Shown piece by piece: positions 1 through 5,700 of a stretch of 7,919 nucleotides of DNA. A program made the translations under genes and the position numbers. Within the stretch, counting starts at the first letter, position 1. Each line of letters starts with the position of its first letter. Under the pieces are notes generated by a model. That model made no database searches. It was not told where the DNA came from and saw nothing but the letters and a program-made list of their open reading frames with translations. Source of the DNA: Rhodospirillales bacterium (GTDB lineage Bacteria; Pseudomonadota; Alphaproteobacteria; Acetobacterales; Acetobacteraceae); contig JAGXAV010000082.1 in the NCBI GenBank assembly GCA_018971455.1, forward strand, positions 1 to 7,919. The letters run 5' to 3'.

Positions 1-27
1 CCTGACGCCTGGTTCGCAGGCGTCAGG
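1..27 (-). terminator. Perfect 11-bp hairpin downstream of the small secreted protein gene
   Basis: Arms CCTGACGCCTG (1-11) and CAGGCGTCAGG (17-27) are exact reverse complements around a 5-base loop (12-16). The hairpin starts 9 bases past the TGA stop (37-39) of the minus-strand gene, where a rho-independent terminator would sit. Any T-tract would lie to the left of position 1 and cannot be seen. The hairpin is symmetric, so it could also end a plus-strand transcript entering from the left. Confidence 0.6.
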
Positions 28-36
28 ACCGGTGTA

Positions 37-534
37 TCAGCGTGACGCCAAGCCCGACAGGTCGAACTCCATGTTCTGGCGGCCGGACTGGAAGAAGCGC
101 GCGCCCACCGAGAAGCGCGCGGCGGCGCGGGTATGCGCCAGGAACGCGGCGCCGTTCCTGACATAGAGGATGTTCGAAGCGCCGGCGCGCGGCTCGCTGG
201 CGATGAAGGCCAGCGGGGCGGCATGGCCCACCCGCACATCGAGGCGGCAGCCGCGGTCGGGGCACATGAACTGCCCGTTGTCGATCGCCACCGTCACCCG
301 CGGCGTGGCAGTGTTGGCGCCCTGCACGCAGAAATGCGCGGCCGTGCCGCGCGCATAGGGAAAGCCCAGCGTCACCCGGTTCACCGAGTCGATGCAGGAG
401 GGGTGTGCCGCCGTCGCCAGCGGCTGGTCGCGGCTGGCCATTGCCGGCTGGCCGGCCAGAAGGGCGGTGAAGGCGGCCGCCGCCAGGCTGGCAGTGACCA
501 GGTCCACGACAATCCCACGATCGATGATCATCAC
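37..534 (-). CDS. Small secreted four-cysteine protein of unknown function
   Basis: The product is 165 aa from a GTG at 534; the very next codon is ATG (531) and is equally possible. An alanine-rich hydrophobic stretch (about residues 8-28) ending in PAMA|S (cleavage near residue 33) looks like a Sec signal peptide, although Asp5 and Asp11 are unusual in such a leader. The mature part has four cysteines (47, 69, 91, 96), enough for two periplasmic disulfides; C91 and C96 sit in a CPDRGC motif. The C-terminal stretch, alternating small and aromatic residues and ending FFQSGRQNMEFDLSGL, resembles a recurring ending of small periplasmic proteobacterial proteins (phe-gln-x-gly ... phe-asp-x-x-gly-leu); this is from memory, not a search. 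I do not recognise a named family. The gene is alone on its strand, divergent from radC, and followed by the hairpin at 1-27. Alternating periplasmic-type sequence and third-position GC support real coding. Confidence 0.7.
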   Translation of the reverse strand: MMIIDRGIVVDLVTASLAAAAFTALLAGQPAMASRDQPLATAAHPSCIDSVNRVTLGFPYARGTAAHFCVQGANTATPRVTVAIDNGQFMCPDRGCRLDVRVGHAAPLAFIASEPRAGASNILYVRNGAAFLAHTRAAARFSVGARFFQSGRQNMEFDLSGLASR

Positions 535-781
535 GTCACCATGGCTTGTTCGGGCGGGATGCCCGCGGCGGGGAGGTTCGGCGTTTCATCAAGTGCCTCG
601 CCTGACGAGACATTGCTTTCATGGACGTTAAGATTCGCTAAATCCCGCCCCTCCGGCCGGAGCATTTTCCCGATCGTCAATCCCAGTGCTTGACGGCCAA
701 TTCACTGCGCTGCGCAAGCGGCTGGTCTTATACGAAACCCATGGAGTCCATTCCTGCTCCCCGGCGGTGCGCGGTCGCGCC
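535..781. promoter_or_regulatory. Divergent intergenic region between the secreted-protein gene and radC
   Basis: These 247 bases must hold the promoters of both divergent genes. I see no convincing sigma70 pair. TTGACG (690-695) is a fair -35 but has no -10 at proper distance; TATACG (729-734) is a fair -10 without a matching -35. Two GANTC sites occur, GATTC (632-636) and GAGTC (744-748), which in alphaproteobacteria are CcrM methylation targets; their presence here may be chance. An open frame starting with GTG at 686 continues into radC and could move the radC start upstream. No other gene, RNA or repeat is visible. Confidence 0.35.
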
Positions 782-1657
782 ATGTGGCTGAACCTTCTGT
801 TCGGCCACGGCCGTGCCGGCGCCCGGCAGGCGAGCCCGCGCGGCTTCGGCAAGGCAGCGCAGCAGGGCTTCGCCGAACGCCCGCCGGATGCGGCAACGCT
901 GCGATCCTGGAATGACGACCCGGCGCCGCCTGCCGGCCGGCCCTCTACCGGCCAGCCTTTCACCGGCCAGCCCTTCACCAGCATCGGCCCCGACGGCCAC
1001 CGGGCCCGGCTGTGCGAGAAACTGCTCGGGCGCGGGCCGGACGCGCTGGCCGATTACGAACTGCTCGAGATGCTGCTCTTCTTCGCCTTCAAGAAGGGCG
1101 ACACGAAGCCGCTCGCCAAGGCGCTCATCAACCGCTTCGGCAGCTTCGCCGCCGTGCTCGCCGCGCCGCAGGCCGGGCTGATGCAGGCCCGCGGCCTGGG
1201 CACGTACAGCGTCGCCGCGCTGAAGCTCGTGCAGGCCGCGGCGCTGCGCCTGGCACGCGCCGAGCTGCTCGACCAGCCGGTCCTGAACAACTGGGACCGG
1301 CTGATGGACTACCTCACCGCGGTGCTGGCGCGCGAACGCGTGGAGCAGTTCCGCGTGCTGTTTCTCGACCCGTGCAACCGCCTGCTCGCCGACGAGGCGC
1401 AGGCCCGCGGCACCGTCAACCATACCCCGGTCTATCCGCGCGAGGTGGTCAAGCGGGCGCTGGAACTGTACGCCACGGCGATCATCCTGGTGCACAACCA
1501 CCCAAGCGGTGACCCCAGCCCCTCCCGCGAGGACGTGGCGATGACCCGCGAAGTACGCCAAGCCGCCGCGGCGCTGGAAATCGTGCTGCATGATCACGTC
1601 ATCGTCGGCAATGGGCGCTGGACCAGCCTGCGCCGCGAGGGGCTGCTCGGCGAATGA
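782..1657 (+). CDS. radC: RadC-family JAMM/MPN domain protein
   Basis: From ATG 782 the protein is 291 aa. Residues about 73-165 form the RadC N-terminal helical region (GHRARL... DYELLEMLL... KPLAKALINRFGS... GLGTYSVAALK), a helix-hairpin-helix-like part. Residues about 170-290 form the JAB/MPN domain, with the complete JAMM metal motif HNHPSGDPSPSRED: His238, His240, Ser248 and Asp251. Zinc-hydrolase chemistry is expected from the family, yet the role of RadC is unsettled; the original radC repair phenotype in E. coli was reassigned to recG. RadC proteins are usually about 220-230 aa. This one carries some 70 extra N-terminal residues, low-complexity and proline-rich, including the tandem TGQPF TGQPF. 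No start codon lies between 782 and the conserved part, so the extension is real; an in-frame GTG at 686 would add 32 more residues. Neither start has a clear ribosome binding site. It ends 10 bases before comM, so the two are probably cotranscribed. Confidence 0.93.
   Translation: MWLNLLFGHGRAGARQASPRGFGKAAQQGFAERPPDAATLRSWNDDPAPPAGRPSTGQPFTGQPFTSIGPDGHRARLCEKLLGRGPDALADYELLEMLLFFAFKKGDTKPLAKALINRFGSFAAVLAAPQAGLMQARGLGTYSVAALKLVQAAALRLARAELLDQPVLNNWDRLMDYLTAVLARERVEQFRVLFLDPCNRLLADEAQARGTVNHTPVYPREVVKRALELYATAIILVHNHPSGDPSPSREDVAMTREVRQAAAALEIVLHDHVIVGNGRWTSLRREGLLGE
947..976 (+). repeat. 15-bp imperfect tandem duplication inside radC
   Basis: ACCGGCCAGCCTTTC (947-961) is followed directly by ACCGGCCAGCCCTTC (962-976), with one mismatch. 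It keeps frame and encodes TGQPF twice in the poorly conserved N-terminal extension of RadC, just before the conserved GHRARL block. Confidence 0.85.
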
Positions 1658-1667
1658 TCGTTTCCGC

Positions 1668-3170
1668 ATGACCCTGGCCCGGATCCGCTCCTTCGCCTTC
1701 TCCGGCATCGAGGCCGTGCCGGTGGACGTGCAGGTGCAGATCTCCTCCGGATTGCCGGCCTTTCTGGTCGTCGGCCTGCCCGACAAGGCGGTGGGCGAGG
1801 CGCGCGAGCGGGTGCGCGCCGCGCTGACCGCCATGAGCCTCTCCCTGCCGCCCAAGCGGGTGCTGATCAACCTTGCGCCGGCCGATCTGCTCAAGGAAGG
1901 CAGCCATTTCGATTTGCCGATCGCGCTCGCCGTGCTGGCGGCCATGGAGGTCCTGCCAGCCCCCGAGGTGGCCCGCTTCGCCGCTCTCGGGGAATTGTCG
2001 CTCGACGGCGCGTTGAACCCGGTATCCGGCGTGCTGCCGGCGGCGATCGGCGCGTCGGCCTGCGAATTGGGGCTGATCTGCCCCGCCGGGCAAGGCGGCG
2101 AGGCGGCGTGGGCGGGCTCGATCACGGTTCTCGCGCCCCCCGACCTGCTCAGCCTGATCAACCATTTCCGGGGGACCCAGCTGCTCGACGCGCCGCCCCC
2201 CGGCGGCCTCGCCGAGGGGGCTGCGGCGCCCGATCTGTCGGCCGTGCGCGGCATGGAAACGGCGCGACGGGCGCTGGAGATCGCCGCCGCCGGAAACCAC
2301 AATCTGCTTCTCGTCGGCCCGCCAGGCTCGGGCAAGTCGATGCTTGCCGCCCGCCTGCCCGGGCTGCTGCCCGATCTGGTGCCGGCCGAGGCGCTGGAGG
2401 TCAGCATGATCCACAGCGTCGCCGGCATGCTGGAGGATGGCCGGCTGGTCATGCGCCCGCCCTTCCGCGAGCCCCATCACAGCGCGAGCCAGGCGGCCCT
2501 CACGGGTGGCGGCCAGCGGGCCCGGCCCGGCGAGGTCAGCCTCGCCCATCGCGGCGTGCTGTTCCTCGACGAATTGCCGGAGTTTCCCAGAGTGGCGCTG
2601 GAGGCGTTGCGCCAGCCGATGGAGAGCGGGCGCACCACGGTGGCCCGCGCGGCCGCCCACATCACCTATCCGGCGCGCTTTCAGCTGATCGCAGCGATGA
2701 ATCCGTGCCGCTGCGGGCATCTCGGCAATGCCGGGCGCGAATGTGGCCGCGCGCCGCGCTGTGGCGAGGACTACCAGAACCGCATCAGCGGCCCGTTGCT
2801 CGATCGCATGGACCTCACCGTCGAGGTGCAGCCGGTGCCGCCATCCGAACTTTCCCGCGCGCCGGCCGGCGAGGCGAGCGAGGCCGTCGCCGCGCGGGTC
2901 GGCCGGGCCCGCCTGGCGCAGCGCGCCCGCATGCCGGCCAATGGCGCGGCCACCAACGCCGAAGCCGATTTGCGCGACCTCATCGCCCATCCCGAAGCCC
3001 GCGCGCTGGCCGAGCACGCCGCCGACCGGCTGCGCCTCTCCGCCCGCGGCTTCACCCGCACGCTGCGCGTCGCCCGCAGTATTGCCGATCTGGCTGGGGC
3101 CGCCGAAATCCGCCGCCAGGACGTCGCCGAGGCCCTGGCCTTCCGCCACCGCGTGCCCGGGCGGGGATAG
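1668..3170 (+). CDS. comM: ComM/YifB Mg-chelatase-like AAA+ ATPase
   Basis: The protein is 500 aa, the normal length of the YifB/ComM family, from ATG 1668 (MTLARIRSFAFSGIEA), which matches the conserved family start. A Lon-like ChlI domain covers about residues 18-140, with the hallmark NLAPADLLKEGSHFDLP at 68-84. The AAA+ core follows: Walker A GPPGSGKS (217-224), Walker B VLFLDE with Asp301-Glu302, a zinc-type cysteine cluster NPCRCGH...C...C (C347, C349, C359, C365), and LDR with Arg380. The Mg_chelatase_C domain is about 395-495. In Vibrio cholerae ComM is a hexameric helicase that promotes branch migration when transformed DNA is integrated; it occurs far beyond known competent species and a general recombination role is likely. 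It acts in the cytoplasm. It lies 10 bases downstream of radC. The longer frame from 1590 overlaps the end of radC and is not needed. Confidence 0.96.
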   Translation: MTLARIRSFAFSGIEAVPVDVQVQISSGLPAFLVVGLPDKAVGEARERVRAALTAMSLSLPPKRVLINLAPADLLKEGSHFDLPIALAVLAAMEVLPAPEVARFAALGELSLDGALNPVSGVLPAAIGASACELGLICPAGQGGEAAWAGSITVLAPPDLLSLINHFRGTQLLDAPPPGGLAEGAAAPDLSAVRGMETARRALEIAAAGNHNLLLVGPPGSGKSMLAARLPGLLPDLVPAEALEVSMIHSVAGMLEDGRLVMRPPFREPHHSASQAALTGGGQRARPGEVSLAHRGVLFLDELPEFPRVALEALRQPMESGRTTVARAAAHITYPARFQLIAAMNPCRCGHLGNAGRECGRAPRCGEDYQNRISGPLLDRMDLTVEVQPVPPSELSRAPAGEASEAVAARVGRARLAQRARMPANGAATNAEADLRDLIAHPEARALAEHAADRLRLSARGFTRTLRVARSIADLAGAAEIRRQDVAEALAFRHRVPGRG

Positions 3171-3177
3171 CGCCGCC

Positions 3178-3675
3178 TCAGTGTTTGGCCGCCGCGATCG
3201 CCGCGTCGATGCGCTGCGTCGTCACCGCCTCGTCGCCGGTGGCCAGGGCAGCCCGCGCGCGGCTGATCAGCCTGACCAGGGCCTGCCCGCTCGGATCCCC
3301 GGCGCGGGAGGGGCGCACGCTGCGGGTCAATGCGCGGCTCTCCGCCCGCTCGAGCGATTCCTGTGCCAGCGCCGCCCGTCCGGCCGCGAGCGCCTGGCGC
3401 GCATTGACCAGGAAATCATGCACCGTCGCATCGGCCGGCATGTCGGGCACCGGCAGGGGCGCCAGCACGGCCTCGGGGCGGCTGGAGGGAACCAGCCCGG
3501 TCGGCACGGTGGTGACCGGCAGCTTCTGCTCGGGCGCGTTCAAGGCCGCGGGGGCCTGCGCCGGCGCCGTGCCGCCGAGCGGCGCGGGCGGTGGCGACAG
3601 GGTCTGCGCGAAGGCCGGCATCGCCAGCGTGCCGGCGGCCGCGACGAGCATGGCCGCCCGGGTCATGGATCGCAT
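3178..3675 (-). CDS. Secreted proline-rich protein with C-terminal helical repeat
   Basis: The product is 165 aa from ATG 3675; GAGGA (complement of 3684-3688) lies 8 bases upstream, deciding for this start over the in-frame ATG at 3666. Residues 1-23 are a typical signal peptide (MRSMTR, hydrophobic core, AFA|Q). Residues 27-80 form a proline/alanine-rich linker. Residues about 84-117 and 129-163 are two alanine-rich amphipathic helical segments (DFLVNARQALAAGR..AQESLERAESRAL and ALVRLISRARAALATGD), like a tetratricopeptide-type hairpin. Secreted proteins with this last pattern recur in Acetobacteraceae, as I remember them; no function is known to me. No cysteines are present, so it is not a lipoprotein. 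The gene converges on comM with 7 bases between stops and diverges from the phospholipase D gene with 33 bases between starts. It is expected in the periplasm, perhaps binding a protein or the wall. Confidence 0.82.
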   Translation of the reverse strand: MRSMTRAAMLVAAAGTLAMPAFAQTLSPPPAPLGGTAPAQAPAALNAPEQKLPVTTVPTGLVPSSRPEAVLAPLPVPDMPADATVHDFLVNARQALAAGRAALAQESLERAESRALTRSVRPSRAGDPSGQALVRLISRARAALATGDEAVTTQRIDAAIAAAKH

Positions 3676-3708
3676 GGTGGTTTTCCTCGGTCTATGATCG
3701 GGAGGGAT
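3676..3708. promoter_or_regulatory. 33-base divergent gap with a ribosome binding site for each gene
   Basis: On the minus strand GAGGA (complement of 3684-3688) serves the secreted-protein gene. On the plus strand GGGAGG (3700-3705) precedes ATG 3709 by only 3 bases. The gap is too short for two ordinary promoters, so at least one must reach into the coding sequence of the other gene. No clear -35/-10 pair is visible. Confidence 0.5.
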
Positions 3709-5142
3709 ATGGCCCGTCCGGCGGGCAATTGCGACCGCCACGGCATGAACTCTTCGCAAGGACCGGACAAGATATCGAACGAGCATCATATCCCCGCCAC
3801 CGTCTCCGGCCCGTATCCGCCGCGTGCCGGCAACGATGTCCGCGCATTGGTCGATGGTCTGCCGGCCTTCCGGCGCATCTGTGCCGCGATCGCGGCGGCG
3901 CGGCACAGCATCTGGCTGACCGTCGCCTTCATCGCGCCGGATTTCCGGATGCCGGACGGGCAGGGCTCGCTGTTCGACGTGTTGGACCGCGCGGCGGCGC
4001 GCGGCCTCGATGTGCGCGTCATCTTCTGGCGCCCGCGCGCCGAAAGCAGCGGCTACGGCAAGACCTTCGCCGGCACGCCGGCCGAACGCGCCATGCTCGC
4101 TGCCCGGGCCTCGCGCTTTCGCGCGCGCTGGGACCGCGCGCCGGGCGCTGCCTGCCAGCACCAGAAGACCTGGCTGGTCGATGCCGGCCATCCCGGCGAG
4201 ATCGCGTTCATCGGCGGCATCAACCTCAACCCGCGCGCCCTCGTGGCGCCCGGCCATGGCGGCGAGATTGAAATCCACGACGTCTATGTCGAGGTCGCCG
4301 GCCCGGCGGCGACCGACGTGCATCACAATTTCGTGCAAAGATGGAACGAAGCCAGCGAGCGCGCCGCGGCGGACGGCGTGTGGGGCCATGACGGCGCCGA
4401 CACCATGGCGTTCCCCGGCCGCCTCTCACCACCGGCCGGCCCCAGCCTCGTGCAGATCCAGCGCACGATTCCGGCGGGCCACTACAGCAACGGCCATCCG
4501 CCCCCCCTCGGTCACCGCACCGACATCGCGGCGGGCGAGCAATCCATCTTCGAGCAATACCGCCTTGCCATCGACGCGGCCCGCAGCACGATCTACATCG
4601 AGAATCAGGCCGTCCCGGTGCCGCAGATCACCGCCCGGCTCGAAGCGGCGCTGCGGCGCGGCGTGGACATTGTCCTCCTCGTCCCGGCCGATCCTGACGA
4701 GCATGTCCGCGCCGCGCGGCGGCATCACGACCATCGGGCCCGCTTCGAGGGGCTTACCGCCCTCGGCCACCACGAGAATTTCATGCTCGCCGGCATCGCC
4801 GGCCGCACCGCCCAAGGGCGCCGCTGCAATGTCTATGTCCACGGCAAGATCATGCTGGTCGACGATGCCTGGGCCACCATCGGCTCCTGCAACCTGCACG
4901 CGAATTCACTGTTCGCGCACAGCGAGATGAACGCCTCCATCCATGACCCGGCCGGCGTGCGCGCGCTGCGATGCGCGCTGCTCGGCGAACATCTCGGCCG
5001 GGACACCGGAGATCTCGACGATCGGGGGGCGCTGGCCTGCTATCGCCGGACCGCCCGGCTGAACCGAAGCAGGCGCGACGATGGCGATCATGACTGGCAG
5101 GGCCTGGCCTTTCGTCTCGACCCCGCGACCTACGGCGCCTAG
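3709..5142 (+). CDS. Phospholipase D family protein with two HKD motifs
   Basis: From ATG 3709 the protein is 477 aa. It has the two HxK(x)4D motifs of the phospholipase D superfamily: HQKTWLVD (H151, K153, D158) followed by FIGGINLN, and HGKIMLVD (H378, K380, D385) followed by IGSCNLHANSLFAHSEMN. The second half opens near residue 278 with the conserved IYIENQ (295-300). Both active-site halves are intact, so a phosphodiesterase or phosphatidyltransferase using a phosphohistidine intermediate is expected. Cardiolipin synthase, phospholipase D or another phospholipid transferase are all possible. There is no signal peptide and no N-terminal membrane helices, unlike classical ClsA, so it is probably cytoplasmic or peripheral. 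Starts: ATG 3694 lacks a ribosome binding site; ATG 3709 has GGGAGG at a short 3-base spacing; ATG 3745 also lacks one but leaves the domain whole. The TAG stop (5140-5142) lies within the palindromic element that follows. Confidence 0.9.
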   Translation: MARPAGNCDRHGMNSSQGPDKISNEHHIPATVSGPYPPRAGNDVRALVDGLPAFRRICAAIAAARHSIWLTVAFIAPDFRMPDGQGSLFDVLDRAAARGLDVRVIFWRPRAESSGYGKTFAGTPAERAMLAARASRFRARWDRAPGAACQHQKTWLVDAGHPGEIAFIGGINLNPRALVAPGHGGEIEIHDVYVEVAGPAATDVHHNFVQRWNEASERAAADGVWGHDGADTMAFPGRLSPPAGPSLVQIQRTIPAGHYSNGHPPPLGHRTDIAAGEQSIFEQYRLAIDAARSTIYIENQAVPVPQITARLEAALRRGVDIVLLVPADPDEHVRAARRHHDHRARFEGLTALGHHENFMLAGIAGRTAQGRRCNVYVHGKIMLVDDAWATIGSCNLHANSLFAHSEMNASIHDPAGVRALRCALLGEHLGRDTGDLDDRGALACYRRTARLNRSRRDDGDHDWQGLAFRLDPATYGA

Positions 5143-5161
5143 AGCAACGTCGTTGCTCTAG
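5139..5161. terminator. Hairpin 1 of the intergenic element, at the phospholipase D gene stop codon
   Basis: CTAGAGCAACG (5139-5149) and CGTTGCTCTAG (5151-5161) are perfect inverted repeats around one central base; as RNA this gives a 10-bp stem with loop GTC. It begins at the TAG stop of the phospholipase D gene. TTTT follows at 5170-5173, eight bases after the stem, so it is not a classical intrinsic terminator, but it probably defines or protects the transcript 3' end. Confidence 0.5.
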
Positions 5162-5175
5162 CATATATGTTTTCC

Positions 5176-5224
5176 AGAGCACGTTCATCCGACCTGATGA
5201 GTCCATCAGGTCGGATCGTGCTCT
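5176..5224. terminator. Hairpin 2 of the intergenic element: bulged 21-bp stem with GAGTC at the tip
   Basis: The outer stem AGAGCACG (5176-5183) pairs with CGTGCTCT (5217-5224). The inner stem ATCCGACCTGATG (5187-5199) pairs with CATCAGGTCGGAT (5204-5216). They are joined by a TTC bulge (5184-5186) on one side, and the loop is AGTC (5200-5203). GAGTC (5199-5203) matches the CcrM methylation sequence GANTC. The structure forms on either strand and could end transcripts of both convergent genes; on the minus strand it is followed by GGAAAACAT, with no T-tract. Confidence 0.6.
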
Positions 5225-5582
5225 AGGCGGCCCGGCGGCGTACCTGGCCGGTGATCTCCTGGCGGCGGGCGACGTGGCGCACGCCGACGGTCTGGGCAAG
5301 ATTGCCCTCGACCAAGTGTACCATCTCGGCCGGCATGGCGGCCATGGCGATATCGACCTGAAGAGCGTCGCCGACGCGGCGCGCGGCGAAGCTGTCGGGG
5401 GTCAGGTCACGCTTGGCGAAGGGTTGCAGCAGCCGCGGCAGCAGGCCGGGCCCGGCATCGGCGGTGACGGTGAAGCGCACATCGGCGAGCGAGCCGATGA
5501 GCGTCCAGGGCTGCAAGGCGGCGGATTGCGACGCAGAATGCTGGAGCCCAGCGGCCTGAGGCGGGTGCATTTCGGATGACAT
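5223..5582 (-). CDS. Small ACT-domain-like protein
   Basis: The product is 119 aa from ATG 5582; GGAG (complement of 5592-5595) lies 9 bases upstream. An ATG at codon 5 is an alternative. After a polar N-terminus of about 30 residues, residues 34-106 have the shape of an ACT domain: a strand (DVRFTVTADAG), a helix (GLLPRLLQPFAKRDL), a strand (TPDSFAARRV), a strand (DALQVDIAMA) and a helix (AEMVHLVEGNLAQTV) ending in a short strand. The ADAGPGLLPRLLQPFAKR segment resembles the start of ACT domains in acetolactate synthase small subunits and other amino-acid-binding regulators. No second domain is present, so it would sense an amino acid or regulate a partner enzyme; neither is visible nearby. 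It lies 118 bases downstream of the DUF2125 gene, possibly in the same transcript. Its TAG stop (5223-5225) lies in the end of the palindromic element. The opposite-strand frame has no recognisable domain. Confidence 0.7.
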   Translation of the reverse strand: MSSEMHPPQAAGLQHSASQSAALQPWTLIGSLADVRFTVTADAGPGLLPRLLQPFAKRDLTPDSFAARRVGDALQVDIAMAAMPAEMVHLVEGNLAQTVGVRHVARRQEITGQVRRRAA

Positions 5583-5700
5583 TCGGGGAAACTCCGGGCG
5601 GAGGCATCGACACAGGCACGCGACGACCGGCTGCTCAGGCAGCCGGGGCGGTAATTCGTGCGCTGTGGAACCCGGAGTTCATGGCGCTAAATGTAGCGCA
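5583..5700 (-). promoter_or_regulatory. Leader region of the ACT-like gene: two hairpins and a 15-codon ORF
   Basis: Read on the minus strand after the DUF2125 stop, this 118-base gap first holds a small stem, GCGCTA (5684-5689) with TAGCGC (5694-5699) and loop AATG. A perfect 8-bp stem follows, CCGGCTGC (5627-5634) with GCAGCCGG (5639-5646) and loop TCAG. A short frame, ATG 5682 to TGA 5635-5637 (MNSGFHSARITAPAA), ends inside the loop of the second stem. It has no clear ribosome binding site and is not rich in one amino acid. Neither stem is followed by a T-tract. The region may be a mere spacer, a weak terminator, or a leader controlling the ACT-like gene. Confidence 0.3.

Larger units (their letters stand above)
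5136..5229. repeat. 94-bp intergenic palindromic element with 11-bp terminal inverted repeats (CTAGAGCA type)
   Basis: CGCCTAGAGCA (5136-5146) and TGCTCTAGGCG (5219-5229) are exact inverted repeats. Inside are hairpin 1 (5139-5161), an AT-rich spacer with the palindrome CATATATG (5162-5169), and hairpin 2 (5176-5224). AGAGCA occurs four times in alternating orientation (5141-5146, 5154-5159 reversed, 5176-5181, 5219-5224 reversed). Elements ending CTAGAGCA/TGCTCTAG are familiar as intergenic repeats in alphaproteobacteria, and repeats carrying CcrM sites have been described in Caulobacter and relatives. No target-site duplication is evident. Its position between two convergent genes is typical for such repeats. 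Confidence 0.75.

Noticed and set aside
790..802. GAAC-N5-GTTC, resembling an SOS box, at the start of radC
   Set aside because: Spacing fits neither the GAAC-N4-GTTC nor the alphaproteobacterial GTTC-N7-GTTC LexA sites, and it lies within coding sequence.
728..2452. 574-codon minus-strand open frame across radC and comM
   Set aside because: It is the antisense shadow of two genes with intact family motifs; its translation is rich in Arg, Ser, Ala and Pro with no recognisable domain, as expected from high third-position GC.
1599..3149. 516-codon minus-strand open frame opposite comM
   Set aside because: Fully antisense to a complete 500-aa ComM with Walker motifs; composition (Gly, Arg, Gln, His) is that of a shadow frame.
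3171..3177. Possible terminator between comM and the convergent secreted-protein gene
   Set aside because: Only 7 bases separate the two stops and no hairpin or T-tract is visible there.
2108..3697. 529-codon plus-strand open frame in another phase of comM
   Set aside because: Overlaps comM out of frame, then runs antisense to the secreted-protein gene, which has its own signal peptide and ribosome binding site.
3676..4389. N-terminal extension of the minus-strand secreted-protein frame to about 403 aa
   Set aside because: The extension is antisense to the phospholipase D gene and would bury a signal peptide that has a good ribosome binding site just upstream of ATG 3675.
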